From contig JAJZZH010000052.1 in NCBI GenBank assembly GCA_021797675.1, positions 1 through 49,941 on the forward strand: a stretch of DNA of 49,941 nt, in the 5' to 3' direction. Positions 25,769 through 32,850 of the stretch are shown here, piece after piece (position 1 is the first letter of the stretch; the number at the start of each line of letters is the position of its first letter). Position numbers and translations under genes: made by a program. The DNA comes from Bacillota bacterium. Its GTDB lineage: Bacteria > Bacillota > Sulfobacillia > Sulfobacillales > Sulfobacillaceae. Under the pieces are notes generated by a model that saw only the letters and a list, made by a program, of their open reading frames with translations, searched no databases and had not been told where the DNA came from.

Positions 25769-25910
25769 TGTTTTCTCCCTCCAGAAAAGAAAAGAGTTCC
25801 GTAGCCGGTTGTGGTACCAAGAAAGTTCTCCCTGGGAACGCGAAATACACACTTAAATAATGGGTTAATGCCAACTCTGCTCCCTAGCGCATTTCCCCGA
25901 AAACCGAAGG

Positions 25911-25924
25911 TGAAAGCGCTAACA
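25911..25924 (-). promoter_or_regulatory. LacI-family (cre-like) operator
   Basis: TGAAAGCGCTAACA is a near-palindromic 14-mer centred on AGCGCT that fits the CcpA/LacI operator pattern. It starts just downstream of the -10 hexamer of the operon promoter, over the predicted transcription start, so bound regulator would block initiation. The LacI protein of the same operon is the likeliest ligand; CcpA is the alternative. Confidence 0.7.
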
Positions 25925-25927
25925 CAT

Positions 25928-25957
25928 AGTATATGGCCTAGCAAATCGTATTGTCAA
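25928..25957 (-). promoter_or_regulatory. Promoter of the family-5 ABC operon
   Basis: On the minus strand TTGACA (25952-25957) and TATACT (25928-25933) are 18 bases apart, a near-perfect housekeeping promoter. The 5' UTR to the ATG at 25768 would be about 150 nt. Confidence 0.75.
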
Positions 25958-26742
25958 CAGAAAAGTCGAGCCCTTTTCGCTCCTTTTGGAAAGTAGTACA
26001 CGATTGTGCAGAAACACCGCCAAATAATGCTGGCAGGTAGAACGTCCTGCACCGGGCTTGGGCGAGCTAACCTATTTTTGGGAGCTGGTATCGCGATCGC
26101 GCACCATTTTACCGGCCGACCGCTTGCCAAGCTCCAAATCGGCTGGGGCCTCCATTTTCGGGTTAAATCCGTCTGCGGTATGGATCGTGTGGCATCGAAC
26201 ACTCTTCACGCCTGAAGCGGGGATCACCCCGCACCACACGGCGACCGCCACGTTCAGTGAACGCGCTGCCTTCCGGAGAAGACGGCAAAGCCGCCGAACC
26301 AACGCTCTGCGCTCCGCCCGGGCGATCGCAAACGGCGGCACCGGAGCCTCGCCCCGCAGCACCGCCCGGCTCCGGACGAACCTCCGGAGCCGCCAAGGCG
26401 TACCGCTTCCGAAAATTCCTGGGCTTATCCCGATCGCCCCATCGGGTCGTTTTTGCCATAACCCGTAGGCAAGCATCCTTCTGTCGGCCTGTCGGCCTGT
26501 CGGCCTGTCGGCCTGTCGGCCGTAGGCCGTAGGCCAAGGCCATCACCGCCAGCCATTTGCCGATATTCAGCACGACCGATGGCCACGGCACCCTGCGGGT
26601 CCAGTTTGCGTCATCTCTTGGATGCTCCATGAGTTTCTTGTGCTAGTGGCTCCGCGATCCGTAGCGTCTGGTGGAAAACCCGGGAAGGATTTCGAGGACG
26701 TCTTGGACGAATTCCGCCTCAAGCGATGGGGCTTCCGTCGCC
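25958..26742. other. Gene-poor stretch with tandem repeat and hairpin
   Basis: Open frames on both strands (for example about 26163-26630 on the minus strand) are Arg/Pro-rich with no recognised motif. Visible structure includes a 9-bp stem GGCTCCGGA/TCCGGAGCC (26368-26376 with 26383-26391) and five copies of an 8-bp repeat at 26481-26520. It lies between a sugar operon promoter and a transposon remnant and is probably decayed mobile DNA. Confidence 0.35.
26481..26520. repeat. Five perfect tandem copies of CTGTCGGC
   Basis: The unit CTGTCGGC occurs five times without interruption, followed by two copies of CGTAGGC at 26521-26534. The 8-base period is not a multiple of three, so copy-number change would shift any reading frame across it. 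Confidence 0.9.
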
Positions 26743-26814
26743 TCAATCCGCACCACGGGTCACCGAGACACTATGCAACCAAATCGAATACATCGCCTGG
26801 GAGGCGGACGTCAT
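26743..26814 (-). pseudogene. tnpA N-terminal fragment
   Basis: Reads MTSASQAMYSIWLHSVSV from ATG 26814, matching the first residues of the tnpA at 17962, then stops at 26743. Only about 23 codons remain. Confidence 0.65.
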
Positions 26815-26883
26815 TGCGTTATTATTCATCGTAGCCTGAGAAGGCATAAAGGAAATAGTCATCCATGCAAGAGGGATGTTGCC

Positions 26884-26994
26884 ATGCTTAATGGCTATAC
26901 GTTTCGCCTGTATCCCGATGGCGAGCAACAGCAAACGTTACTCCGCCGGATCGGCTGCCAACCGCTGACCCACAATACCGGAGCAACACTTTAA
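26884..26994 (+). pseudogene. tnpB N-terminal fragment
   Basis: Reads MLNGYTFRLYPDGEQQQTLL from ATG 26884, matching the start of the tnpB at 18027, and ends after 36 codons. The rest of tnpB is gone. Confidence 0.7.
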
Positions 26995-27021
26995 GCTCGG
27001 ACCGGCTCAAAGCCCTCCGAG

Positions 27022-27309
27022 CTCGAATTTGGCAGGGAAGCCGATCCTGTCCATCTTCTGGTAGGTATCCATCCGGCACGCAATCTCTCCACCTTGATCA
27101 ACCATCTCCACTCCGCCCGTTCGGGTCGCATGCGGTATCGGTTCGCGACGCCCTTGCGAAAGTTCTCCTGGAAACCACACTCTTGGCACCGTGCGGATTA
27201 CGTCGGTCAGCGGAGCCTCGCTAGAGAGGGTCAACGCTGCGTCCAAGCCCCAGGGACGAAAGGAAAACCCCGCCAGGCGGCCACGAAGCCGCCGCCCGGC
27301 TTGACCCCC
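27022..27309 (+). pseudogene. tnpA central and C-terminal fragment, inverted
   Basis: The plus-strand frame reads LEFGREADPVHLLVGIHP, then the KPHSWHRADYVG segment, and ends with a GTKGKPRQAATKPPPG tail. It aligns with the C-terminal part of the other tnpA. The HUH motif has become Pro-Val-His and the catalytic Tyr region VKRYVE has become a Cys-containing GQRCVQ, so it is dead. Confidence 0.65.
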
Positions 27310-27418
27310 GCTTGGCTTGCGCTTAAGCAGGGGAATGCGCGGGCATCAGGATCCGTTGGCGCCGGGACACCCTTGAGGTCTGCGGCGCCGCCTCCGCCGA
27401 CCTCTTGGTTCCGCTTGG

Positions 27419-27763
27419 CTAGGCGTCTGCCCACATGGCGCCCCATCGCTTCATTTCGTAGAGCACGCGGTGAAAGGATTCTCCTTTCTCGGTCACCCGA
27501 TATTCCACGGTTACCGGAACGCTGGGGAACACGCTTCGCATGATCATGCCCTGTTTTTCCAAGTGCCGCAGGGTGGCCGTCAGCGACTTGGGATTAATCA
27601 CCGGCAACGCGCGCTGGAGCTGGCTAAATCGCCGTGGGCCGGTATAGAGTTCACGCAGCACAAAAAACGCCCACTTATTGCCTAGAATGTTCCAAGCCTG
27701 CTCTATAGAACACGGCACGTTTTCCGGTTCAACGCTCGTTCGTCTTCGGAAAGGTTCGGTCAT
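27419..27763 (-). CDS. HxlR-family winged-helix regulator
   Basis: The 114-residue protein is a complete HxlR domain: CSIEQAWNILGNKWAFFVLR (about 18-37), the recognition-helix region NPKSLTATLRHLEKQGMI, and the wing VEYRVTEKGESFHRVL. HxlR proteins respond to aldehydes, quinones or oxidants, some through a Cys near the N-terminus; Cys18 is present here. The gene diverges from an aldo/keto reductase gene, and a palindrome lies between them, suggesting that it controls that enzyme. Its 3' end abuts the IS605 remnant. Confidence 0.88.
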   Translation of the reverse strand: MTEPFRRRTSVEPENVPCSIEQAWNILGNKWAFFVLRELYTGPRRFSQLQRALPVINPKSLTATLRHLEKQGMIMRSVFPSVPVTVEYRVTEKGESFHRVLYEMKRWGAMWADA

Positions 27764-27870
27764 CGTGATCGCGTCTCCTTGCGCCGGGATTCGCCGTCCC
27801 GCCGCGAAATATCGGATGAAAGCGCCTGCTCAGGTTCCTTGCTTTCATTTCAGCAGCAGCTTTCTTTCAG

Positions 27871-27883
27871 GTAATAATATTAC
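27871..27883. promoter_or_regulatory. Candidate HxlR operator palindrome
   Basis: GTAATA-A-TATTAC is a perfect 6-bp inverted repeat around one base in the divergent region between hxlR and the aldo/keto reductase gene. HxlR regulators bind AT-rich palindromes at such places. Confidence 0.5.
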
Positions 27884-27920
27884 ATCCAATTCCCTTCTTT
27901 CTCTAGGACCAACCTTCCGC

Positions 27921-27926
27921 TACAAT
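27921..27926 (+). promoter_or_regulatory. -10 element of the aldo/keto reductase gene
   Basis: TACAAT matches the -10 consensus in five of six positions, 72 bases before the GTG start. The -35 region is weak. Confidence 0.35.
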
Positions 27927-27997
27927 ACTGTCGGTTGAGCGAACAGGTCTCCCGAGCCTTCAGCTAGCGAAGACCGACATTCGAGGAGGAAAAACAC

Positions 27998-28975
27998 GTG
28001 GAATATCGACCCTTAGGCCGAACCGGGGTGCAGGTCAGTGTACTCTGTCTAGGCGCCATGACGTTCGGCGGCAAGACCGATCAAGCGGAGGCTTCCCGCA
28101 TGGTGGACCGCTTCCTGGATGCGGGGGGGAACTTCATCGACACCGCCAATGTGTATAACCGGGGAGTTTCCGAGCAGATTACAGGGACGGCGCTACGCAC
28201 AAAACGAGATAGGGTGGTGCTGGCCACCAAGGCTCACGGGCGGATGGATGACCACGACCCCAATGCCTTTGGCAACCACCGGCGCAATCTGATTGCAGCC
28301 TGCGAGGCCTCGTTGAAACGGCTGGGCACCGACTATATCGACCTCTACCAAATCCATCGGCCCCAATCTTCCGTCCCTATCGACGAAACGCTAAGGGCGC
28401 TTGACGACCTGATCCGAGCGGGCAAGGTGCGATATATCGGCACCAGCACGTACGCCGCGTGGCAAGTGATGGAGGCGCTGGCGATTTCCAAGGAATTGGG
28501 ATTGAACCGCTTCGTCAGCGAACAACCCCCCTACCATCTCCTGGATCGGCGAATCGAGCGCGAACTCATCCCGCTCTGCCGTACGTACGGACTGGCGGTG
28601 CTGCCGTGGAGCCCGCTGGCGGGCGGCAAGCTAACCGGCAAGTACCGCCGCGGCATGCCTGCTCCGACGGGATCGCGGGAAGATCCGGCGCGATTCTCCG
28701 AAGCCACCTGGACCGTGCTCGAAAATCTTGCTAAGCGTGCCGAGGCCAAAGGTTGCACCCCAGCCGCGTTGGCTTTGGCCTGGGTCATGGCCCAACCCGG
28801 CGTCACGAGTCCGATCATCGGCCCGAATAGCCTTCAGCAATTGGAGGAAAATTTAGCTGCCTTATCGGTGCACATCGACGACGAAGACCAAAAGGCTGTC
28901 GACTCCTGGATCGCCCCCGGCACGCACACCGAAAACTACTACCAGGCGGATTTCGGTCCCCATCTGTACCGCTAA
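27998..28975 (+). CDS. Aldo/keto reductase
   Basis: The 325-residue (beta/alpha)8 NADPH-dependent reductase has the family pattern. RPLGRTGVQVS opens the first strand. NFIDTANVYNRGVSEQITG contains the catalytic Asp and Tyr, VLATKAHG contains the catalytic Lys, and DYIDLYQIHRP contains the catalytic His. SPIIGPNSLQQLEENL is the C-terminal cofactor-binding part. Related enzymes reduce aldehydes and sugars. The start is GTG at 27998 with GAGGAGG eight bases before it. It is divergent from hxlR, which fits a carbonyl- or oxidant-responsive pair. Confidence 0.92.
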   Translation: MEYRPLGRTGVQVSVLCLGAMTFGGKTDQAEASRMVDRFLDAGGNFIDTANVYNRGVSEQITGTALRTKRDRVVLATKAHGRMDDHDPNAFGNHRRNLIAACEASLKRLGTDYIDLYQIHRPQSSVPIDETLRALDDLIRAGKVRYIGTSTYAAWQVMEALAISKELGLNRFVSEQPPYHLLDRRIERELIPLCRTYGLAVLPWSPLAGGKLTGKYRRGMPAPTGSREDPARFSEATWTVLENLAKRAEAKGCTPAALALAWVMAQPGVTSPIIGPNSLQQLEENLAALSVHIDDEDQKAVDSWIAPGTHTENYYQADFGPHLYR

Positions 28976-28996
28976 TCGGGAGTCGTCGTACGATAT

Positions 28997-29030
28997 CCGC
29001 TCCTCGTCAAATCCCGCTCCTCGTCAAATC
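28997..29030. repeat. Tandem 17-bp duplication
   Basis: CCGCTCCTCGTCAAATC occurs twice without a gap. Part of it (CCTCGTC) can also pair with GACGAGG at 29048-29054, forming a hairpin downstream of the aldo/keto reductase stop. Confidence 0.85.
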
Positions 29031-29181
29031 GAAGGGACACCGAATCCGACGAGGGTACCGGAGCCAATATTTGCCGACAGCCAGCCGCACCGGGGTGCGA
29101 CTGGACGCGAATGCGCCAGTCCGATTCAAGGCAAGACCTCCTGACGGGCCCGCGGAGTCAAGCAGGGGGAGCGTACAATCG

Positions 29182-29206
29182 CGGGGAACGGTTCGCCCGT
29201 TCCCCG
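29182..29206. terminator. Hairpin between convergent aldo/keto reductase and lipoprotein genes
   Basis: CGGGGAACGG pairs perfectly with CCGTTCCCCG around a 5-nt loop TTCGC. On the plus strand a CCCCCTTTT run follows about ten bases later. The position fits a shared terminator. Confidence 0.6.
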
Positions 29207-29253
29207 GCCGCGATGCCCCCTTTTCATCCTGCAGGTCAGCCGTTTTCCACGGG

Positions 29254-29751
29254 TTAACTGTTGACCAGCACGGCATCCCACGATTGGTCAATCACCGTCC
29301 CGTCGGGCAACAACTTGAAGGCAAATTCGGCCAAACCCGTAGAGGGGTCGTAATACAGGCGGTCATACGCTTCGTTGGGGAGTGGCCGGACCTCCAGATA
29401 CACTTGTCCCGGCAACGTGTCCGAAACCGCAACCTGCGGGGCGTATCCCATGCGCGCCTCGATACCCGCGCGATCCACTGGAATTTGAAAGGTCACGTAA
29501 TAGCCCTGGCCGCCTTCGGCAGGACCGGACGTGTAGTAGCCAGGGACCAGACCCTTGCCGATGTCCCCCTGATTCCCGCTCGCCTCCAGCATCGCGGTGG
29601 CGACGTTCGTCCCGGCCAGGGTCGATGTGTTTAAGATCTGCCGTACAGGGCCCGGCATATTCCCGATGGCGTGGGGATTGCCACATCCGGCCAAGACGGC
29701 CAGCAAGACGCCGCCCAACACGCCCCAGGCCAATCGCTTATTCAAGCCCAT
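29254..29751 (-). CDS. Predicted lipoprotein of unknown function
   Basis: The 165-residue product begins at ATG 29751 (MGLNKRLAWGVLGGVLLAVL), with GGGAG five bases before it; in-frame ATGs lie upstream at 29763 and 29775. A signal peptide ends in a lipobox LAGC with Cys23, so it should be anchored to the outer face of the membrane. The mature part (about 142 residues) contains GYYTSGPAEGGQGYYVTFQI and a C-terminal DGTVIDQSWDAVLVNS, with no domain I recognise. It lies downstream of gtrA on the same strand after 334 bases, so it may have its own promoter. Confidence 0.7.
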   Translation of the reverse strand: MGLNKRLAWGVLGGVLLAVLAGCGNPHAIGNMPGPVRQILNTSTLAGTNVATAMLEASGNQGDIGKGLVPGYYTSGPAEGGQGYYVTFQIPVDRAGIEARMGYAPQVAVSDTLPGQVYLEVRPLPNEAYDRLYYDPSTGLAEFAFKLLPDGTVIDQSWDAVLVNS

Positions 29752-29775
29752 CCCCTCTCCCATCCTCGCTCTCAT

Positions 29776-30085
29776 TCATCTATATCGAGCGAGCGGGCAT
29801 TTCATGCGGGGCTTGGAGTCGAAGGCCGTCGCCGATTCTCCCGCTCGGGAGCCGTTTGCGCGCAACGCCCTCGCGACCTCTGATGGCTGCCATCGAGCAC
29901 GGAGAGCCTGCCTACGGGGTCGGGCAACGGAGCATGTTATGGCGCGATGCTGAGCGTTCCTCGGCTGAACAAGTCATTGCGAAACGTTTTGCCCGTTCGG
30001 TTTTATCCGGGGCTGGGGCGAGCCGTTGCGAAACTTCGCAATTGGGTTCAATTGTTTGGAAGCTCGCGGGCACTGCTCACTCAAT
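29776..30085. other. Intergenic region with a perfect palindrome
   Basis: No gene is seen. A perfect inverted repeat TTGCGAA-AC-TTCGCAA lies at 30026-30041, and the half site TTGCGAAAC recurs at 29977-29985. These would lie 220-290 bases upstream of the lipoprotein start and may be an operator. Confidence 0.45.
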
Positions 30086-30517
30086 TTAAACGAAGACGAC
30101 CAGCTTCATAAGCAGGAAACTGGTTAACGAGGCCAGGAACATGGCTGCCAGTTTGGCCAAGTTGCTGGCAACATTGATCGGCATGGCGTGCAAATGGAGA
30201 ATCCACGGGGCGATAAAGCCCAGGATAAGGTCATTGACGACGACATTGCCCACCGATTGCACCAAAAACAGAACCCGTTGCCGAGATGCCCCCGGCCCGC
30301 GCCGACGCACGCGATCGCGAAAGGTCCACCGCGTATTCCAAAAATAACTGTGCAAAATGGCGGCCCCCACCGCCAAGGTGTTATACATCACGAGTTGCAA
30401 GACATTCTTGGTTGGCATCGCCCAATAAAGCCCATTGAACACCGCCAAGTCGATGAAGGCGTTGCCCAATCCAACGAATACGAACTTGAAGAAGCGCCAC
30501 CGGCCTGGATGGATCAC
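30086..30517 (-). CDS. GtrA-family membrane protein
   Basis: The 143-residue protein has four predicted membrane helices and the GtrA pattern: FKFVFVGLGNAFIDLAVFNG near the N-terminus, NTRWTFRDR after helix 2, and a C-terminal FLASLTSFLLMKLVVFV. GtrA proteins are thought to move polyprenyl-linked sugars across the membrane. The start GTG at 30517 overlaps the glycosyltransferase stop (GTGA), indicating coupled translation; the longer frame to 30586 lies inside the glycosyltransferase gene. The pairing supports a role in glycolipid or cell-surface glycan synthesis. Confidence 0.85.
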   Translation of the reverse strand: MIHPGRWRFFKFVFVGLGNAFIDLAVFNGLYWAMPTKNVLQLVMYNTLAVGAAILHSYFWNTRWTFRDRVRRRGPGASRQRVLFLVQSVGNVVVNDLILGFIAPWILHLHAMPINVASNLAKLAAMFLASLTSFLLMKLVVFV

Positions 30518-31638
30518 CGGAGCTTCTTGGATTCCTTCTGTACCCGCTGATAGAGCGCCACCAGTTCGGTTGTGGGCACGGCCCATCCCCAGCGCTCCGC
30601 CTCCTTTCGTGCTTTCACGGACAAGGCCGTCAAGTCCTGTTTCAGAATTTCAGCCACCGCCTTGACCAAGCCGTCCTTGTCATCGGCGGCAAACAGAGCA
30701 CCGGCGCCGCTTTGATCGACCAGTTCATGTGTCGGCGGAGCTTCCGCGGCCACAATCGGCAATCCCGACGCCATGGCCTCCAATAAGACCAATCCCAGGG
30801 TTTCCGTGGTCGACGGAAAAATGAAGAAATCCGCCGAAGCATAGACCTCGGCTAGCTCGATGCCGTGCAAGGTGCCCAAGAACGTGGTGGCCGTGTTTTG
30901 GAACCGTTCTGCCAACGAAGGGCGGGCGGGCCCGTCGCCGACGAAACAGAGATGGAGGTTGGGATGGCCTCGGAAAATTCGGTCAAGTCGATGCAGGCCC
31001 TTTTCTAAGGCCAAGCGTCCAACATAGACGGCAATCACCCGTTCGGGATGGCCGTCCGTCATCCGTGCGCGCACCACTTGCGATCGCCGCCCAGGACGGA
31101 ATTGCTCAAGGTCGACGCCCCGGCGCCATAGTGCCACCCGCTGAATCCCGTGTTCGCTGAGTTCTCTCTGCACGGCCAACGACGTTACCAAATTCAGCTG
31201 GGCTCGGTTGTGCAAACTGCGCAAAATGGCCCAAATCACCGGTTTCGAGGCGCCGAGATGGTAGAATTCAGCATAGCGGGCAATATTGGTGTGATAGGAG
31301 GCCACCAAGGGATAGCGGCGCTTGACAGCTCCCCACACCCCGGCCACTCCCAGCACGAAGGGATTAACCACATGCACCAAGTCCGGGCGGAAGTCATCAA
31401 TGATGCGCAAAACACGTGGCAAGGGCAGCCCCCAAGGCTTCCCGCCATAAATGAATCCGACGCTCACGGTCGGAATCCCGATCACCGGGATGCCTTCAAA
31501 CGTCGCGTCGCCCCCCCTGGGGGCAATAATTAAGAGCTCGTGCCCCATTCGACGCAATTCGCGAACGGTAGCGGTCAAGCGTGTTACCACACCGTCCGTC
31601 GACGGCCACCAGGTCTCGGTAGTAAACGCAATTCTCAT
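30514..31638 (-). CDS. GT4-family glycosyltransferase (MgtA/SqdX-like)
   Basis: The 374-residue GT-B enzyme has an N-terminal acceptor domain starting MRIAFTTETWWPSTDGVVTR, the opening typical of GDP-mannose-dependent alpha-mannosyltransferases and sulfoquinovosyl- or glucuronosyl-diacylglycerol synthases. A C-terminal donor domain contains VYVGRLALEKGLHRL and the EX7E motif in STTETLGLVLLEAMASGLP. It would transfer a sugar from a nucleotide donor to a lipid or glycan at the inner face of the membrane. The gene is followed by gtrA. An array of 11-bp-spaced direct repeats lies upstream at 31753-31784. Confidence 0.88.
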   Translation of the reverse strand: MRIAFTTETWWPSTDGVVTRLTATVRELRRMGHELLIIAPRGGDATFEGIPVIGIPTVSVGFIYGGKPWGLPLPRVLRIIDDFRPDLVHVVNPFVLGVAGVWGAVKRRYPLVASYHTNIARYAEFYHLGASKPVIWAILRSLHNRAQLNLVTSLAVQRELSEHGIQRVALWRRGVDLEQFRPGRRSQVVRARMTDGHPERVIAVYVGRLALEKGLHRLDRIFRGHPNLHLCFVGDGPARPSLAERFQNTATTFLGTLHGIELAEVYASADFFIFPSTTETLGLVLLEAMASGLPIVAAEAPPTHELVDQSGAGALFAADDKDGLVKAVAEILKQDLTALSVKARKEAERWGWAVPTTELVALYQRVQKESKKLR

Positions 31639-32031
31639 GGGGATGTCGTCTCCCGCGGAAGTCCCGGTGCTGTTATCGGTCCAGGCACTTCCGCAAATAC
31701 TTGGCTCAATTCAGCATACGATAAAATGGCCAGGTATGGGAAGTAGGCTAAGGGATCTTGATGCGATCTCGATAGGATCTTGATCCGACCAACCGTCCTT
31801 GAACCGCTATGTGAAATCTGCTCACACTTACCTACAAGGCAAAAGCCCGGGTTCAATTGGGATTTTTCGCTCTGCCGCAGGCCACAGTCTTGCGCCTAGC
31901 CGTCAACCGCATGGCGCCGCATGCCCTATTTGGTACATCCCGGCCGTGCTCTGCGAAAATCCGCCGAGTACTTTCACAAATCGAGAAACTGTGTCACACT
32001 AAATTTAACATATGAGACAAGGAGGAATACC
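31639..32031. other. Divergent regulatory region between the GT4 gene and ytxH
   Basis: No gene is recognised. The region contains three direct repeats with 11-bp period at 31753-31784. A minus-strand TATGCT (plus 31713-31718) could be a -10 for the glycosyltransferase gene. AT-rich sequence lies before ytxH. Confidence 0.45.
31753..31784. promoter_or_regulatory. Three direct repeats at 11-bp spacing
   Basis: GGATCTTGAT (31753), CGATCTCGAT (31764) and GGATCTTGAT (31775) follow one another at exactly 11-bp intervals. That is the geometry bound by OmpR/PhoB-family response regulators. Confidence 0.5.
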
Positions 32032-32307
32032 ATGAGTGACCAGAGCTGGGACCGTCTTTCGGGACTTTTAGTCGGCGCCGCCCTAGGATTGGTGGCGGGG
32101 ATGCTGTTGGCGCCCGACAGCGGAGAGACAACTCGCAAAACCCTCAAGGATCGGACGCAGAAGTCGCTCGGTCAATTTCGTGACAGCGCCGATGACCTTC
32201 GTGAAACGTTGAATCGGCGCACTCGCAACTTGATCAAGGGCGGGGTAACCGAAATTGAGATCTCCGACCAAACCCCGGCCTCCGAAACCGGGAGCCCCGA
32301 TGAATGA
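32032..32307 (+). CDS. ytxH: YtxH-domain protein
   Basis: The 91-residue protein has one N-terminal hydrophobic helix (GLLVGAALGLVAGMLLAPDS) ending in the LAPDSGETTR signature of YtxH/GvpP-like proteins. A charged coiled-coil-prone segment follows (to about residue 70) with an acidic tail. YtxH proteins of Bacillus are general-stress proteins of unknown biochemical role. The ATG at 32032 has AAGGAGG seven bases upstream. It overlaps the next gene by four bases (ATGA). Confidence 0.85.
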   Translation: MSDQSWDRLSGLLVGAALGLVAGMLLAPDSGETTRKTLKDRTQKSLGQFRDSADDLRETLNRRTRNLIKGGVTEIEISDQTPASETGSPDE

Positions 32308-32732
32308 GCAATCACGTTGATTTGACCATTATCGCCATCGCTGTCGGAGTGATGGCGATAATGGCCGTCGGCATTATTTTTGTATTGGCTCGCCTGCTGC
32401 TGCATGTGATGCAGCTGGAACAAATGCTGCGCGAAGAGGTGCGGTCGCTGACCGCCGACGTGCACAACGTCTTGCACAACGTCAACCAGGCCACCGAGCA
32501 TCTTAGCCAAAGCGTCGGGCAAATTACCCGGACGGCGACTTGGCTGACCGGGGCGGTCGGGTTACTCGTGGGATTCGCGCGCGCCAAGCGCCTGGAAGAG
32601 CGGCCATCCCGGGTATCCATTCCCGGTCCCTCGTGGTGGATGACCGGACTGCGCTGGCTCTGGGGGGCCTACCGGCAGCAAAAGCGGCGCGCGGCACTCA
32701 CCAAAGGCGGCCCTCCCAAACCCATGGCATAG
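32304..32732 (+). CDS. ytxG: DUF948 (YtxG-like) membrane protein
   Basis: The 142-residue protein has one strong N-terminal membrane helix ([20 protein letters not shown]). A coiled-coil segment rich in Val, Asn and Gln follows (about 45-80), which is the DUF948 pattern. A second hydrophobic stretch (about 85-95) and a basic tail complete it. In Bacillus ytxG and ytxH form one stress-controlled operon; here the order is ytxH-ytxG with ATGA overlap. ilvD follows 118 bases later. Confidence 0.8.
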   Translation: MSNHVDLTIIAIAVGVMAIMAVGIIFVLARLLLHVMQLEQMLREEVRSLTADVHNVLHNVNQATEHLSQSVGQITRTATWLTGAVGLLVGFARAKRLEERPSRVSIPGPSWWMTGLRWLWGAYRQQKRRAALTKGGPPKPMA

Positions 32733-32850
32733 GGATGCTGGCGGCTTTTTGGGTGGCCCAGGTGGCTCACCACCCGCGCCCTGGGCTCGCCCTGGCGGTG
32801 CACTTCATGACCATGATTGTCTGACCAGTTTCACGTCAGGAGGAACCTGT

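Larger units (their letters stand above)
26743..27309. mobile_element. Rearranged IS200/IS605 remnant
   Basis: This copy keeps the divergent tnpA/tnpB starts (26743-26994), but the C-terminal two-thirds of tnpA follows on the opposite strand (27022-27309). The piece between the starts is closely similar to 17925-18115 in the other element. A left-end-like hairpin (CCCCGCTT...AAGCAGGGG) follows at about 27306-27335. An internal inversion or a second insertion explains the order. Confidence 0.65.

Noticed and set aside
26481-26534. CRISPR array
   Set aside because: Repeat units are 7-8 bases without spacers; this is a simple tandem repeat.
26163-26630. Minus-strand 155-codon frame across the 8-bp repeat
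   Set aside because: Arg/Gly/Pro-rich composition typical of chance frames in GC-rich DNA, no domain, no good start signal.
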